This document shows, one piece after another, positions 63,555 to 64,000 of a stretch of 64,000 nt of DNA. Made by a program: the position numbers and the translations under genes. How positions within the stretch are numbered: position 1 is the stretch's first letter; each line of letters opens with the position of its first letter. Below the pieces are notes generated by a model that searched no databases, was not told where the DNA came from, and worked only from the letters and a program-made list of their open reading frames with translations. The stretch is from positions 1-64,000 of the forward strand of contig JAFZPM010000034.1 in the NCBI GenBank assembly GCA_017550335.1, in the 5' to 3' direction. The stretch comes from Paludibacteraceae bacterium. GTDB lineage: Bacteria > Bacteroidota > Bacteroidia > Bacteroidales > Paludibacteraceae.

Positions 63555-64000
63555 ATGGAATTTCATTACGAAGTAATCGTCATCGGGGCCGGACACGCCG
63601 GTTGTGAGGCCGCAGCTGCCGCGGCAAACCTTGGTTCGAAAACATTGCTTATCACCATGGATATGCATAAAATCGCTCAAATGAGCTGCAACCCAGCCGT
63701 TGGTGGTATTGCTAAAGGACAAATTGTTAGGGAGATAGATGCTTTAGGAGGACAGATGGGTATCATCACGGACCTCACCGCCATCCAATACAGATTGCTG
63801 AACCAATCCAAAGGTCCTGCCATGTGGAGCCCGCGCTCACAGGCCGACCGACAAAAATTCAGCGAGAAATGGAGAAGTGTCCTGGAAAATACCGAAAACC
63901 TGAATATCTGGCAGGACTCTGTCGTCCATTTCCTTATCGAAAACAATGAAGTGCAGGGTGTCGTAACCAGCATGGGCGCGACATTCAAGGCGAAGTGTGT
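63555..64000 (+). CDS. mnmG: tRNA uridine-34 carboxymethylaminomethyl modification enzyme MnmG (5' part)
   Basis: The first 148 codons are present and the gene runs off the right edge. MEFHYEVIVIGAGHAGCEAAAAAANLG holds the FAD-binding GxGxxG, and MSCNPAVGGIAKGQIVREIDALGG and SKGPAMWSPRSQADR are diagnostic for MnmG (GidA). With MnmE it modifies the wobble uridine of several tRNAs. Start at ATG 63555. Confidence 0.97.
   Translation, partial: MEFHYEVIVIGAGHAGCEAAAAAANLGSKTLLITMDMHKIAQMSCNPAVGGIAKGQIVREIDALGGQMGIITDLTAIQYRLLNQSKGPAMWSPRSQADRQKFSEKWRSVLENTENLNIWQDSVVHFLIENNEVQGVVTSMGATFKAKC

Overview
The window reads as chromosomal DNA of a Bacteroidales bacterium. Three things point there: promoters of the Bacteroidetes type (TAnnTTTG -7 boxes, several with a TTG or TTTG about 20 bases upstream), many SPII lipoproteins and families typical of that order (DUF2723, DUF6242, GldM-like, UPF0340), and secreted enzymes with type IX secretion (T9SS) C-terminal signals. 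The genus is not fixed by the sequence. No phage, insertion sequence or CRISPR array was seen.

Layout. 1-3260: two tandem paralogous genes for triple-repeat proteins of immunity-protein character, with a decayed nuclease-toxin C-terminus between them. 3272-14369: a minus-strand surface-polysaccharide block (flippase, polymerase, large O-antigen-ligase-like protein, two glycosyltransferases), flanked by a secreted CBM6 esterase and a PL14-like T9SS-secreted protein. 14539-15525: a free-standing periplasmic GldM-like protein. 15658-23003: carB behind a probable attenuator, a PHP hydrolase, an arginase-fold protein, a Rieske-fold-like lipoprotein and an EamA transporter. 23114-35309: a long minus-strand housekeeping run with glnS, a DUF2723 membrane glycosyltransferase-like protein, a polysaccharide deacetylase, purD, membrane proteins, a DUF6242 lipoprotein, a PfkB kinase, pyrE and a SRPBCC protein. 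35704-42465: secreted proteins and lipoproteins, a PL11 rhamnogalacturonan lyase with T9SS tail, an N-acetyl sugar amidotransferase-like PP-loop enzyme and a YgjP-like metallopeptidase. 42606-42678: tRNA-Phe(GAA). 42970-47255: a three-gene operon encoding a CHASE2 membrane sensor, a secreted WG-repeat/caspase protein and a secreted FecR/DUF4384-like protein. 47493-60072: a second surface-glycan region (GT32, GT4, epimerase, phosphoethanolamine-transferase-like protein, GT2, a second copy of the ligase-like protein, EpsG-like polymerase, MurJ-like flippase, serine-acetyltransferase-like protein, acyltransferase 3). 60117-64000: an AddA-type helicase-nuclease and the start of mnmG.

The most interesting system is the CHASE2 / WG-caspase / FecR-DUF4384 operon. 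It looks like an envelope signalling module that couples a membrane sensor to a cysteine protease. The next best are the toxin-remnant/immunity duplication at the left edge, the orphan GldM-like protein, and the paired glycan loci that share a ligase-like protein with an unusual C-terminal domain. All calls rest on reading motifs by eye; no database search was possible.
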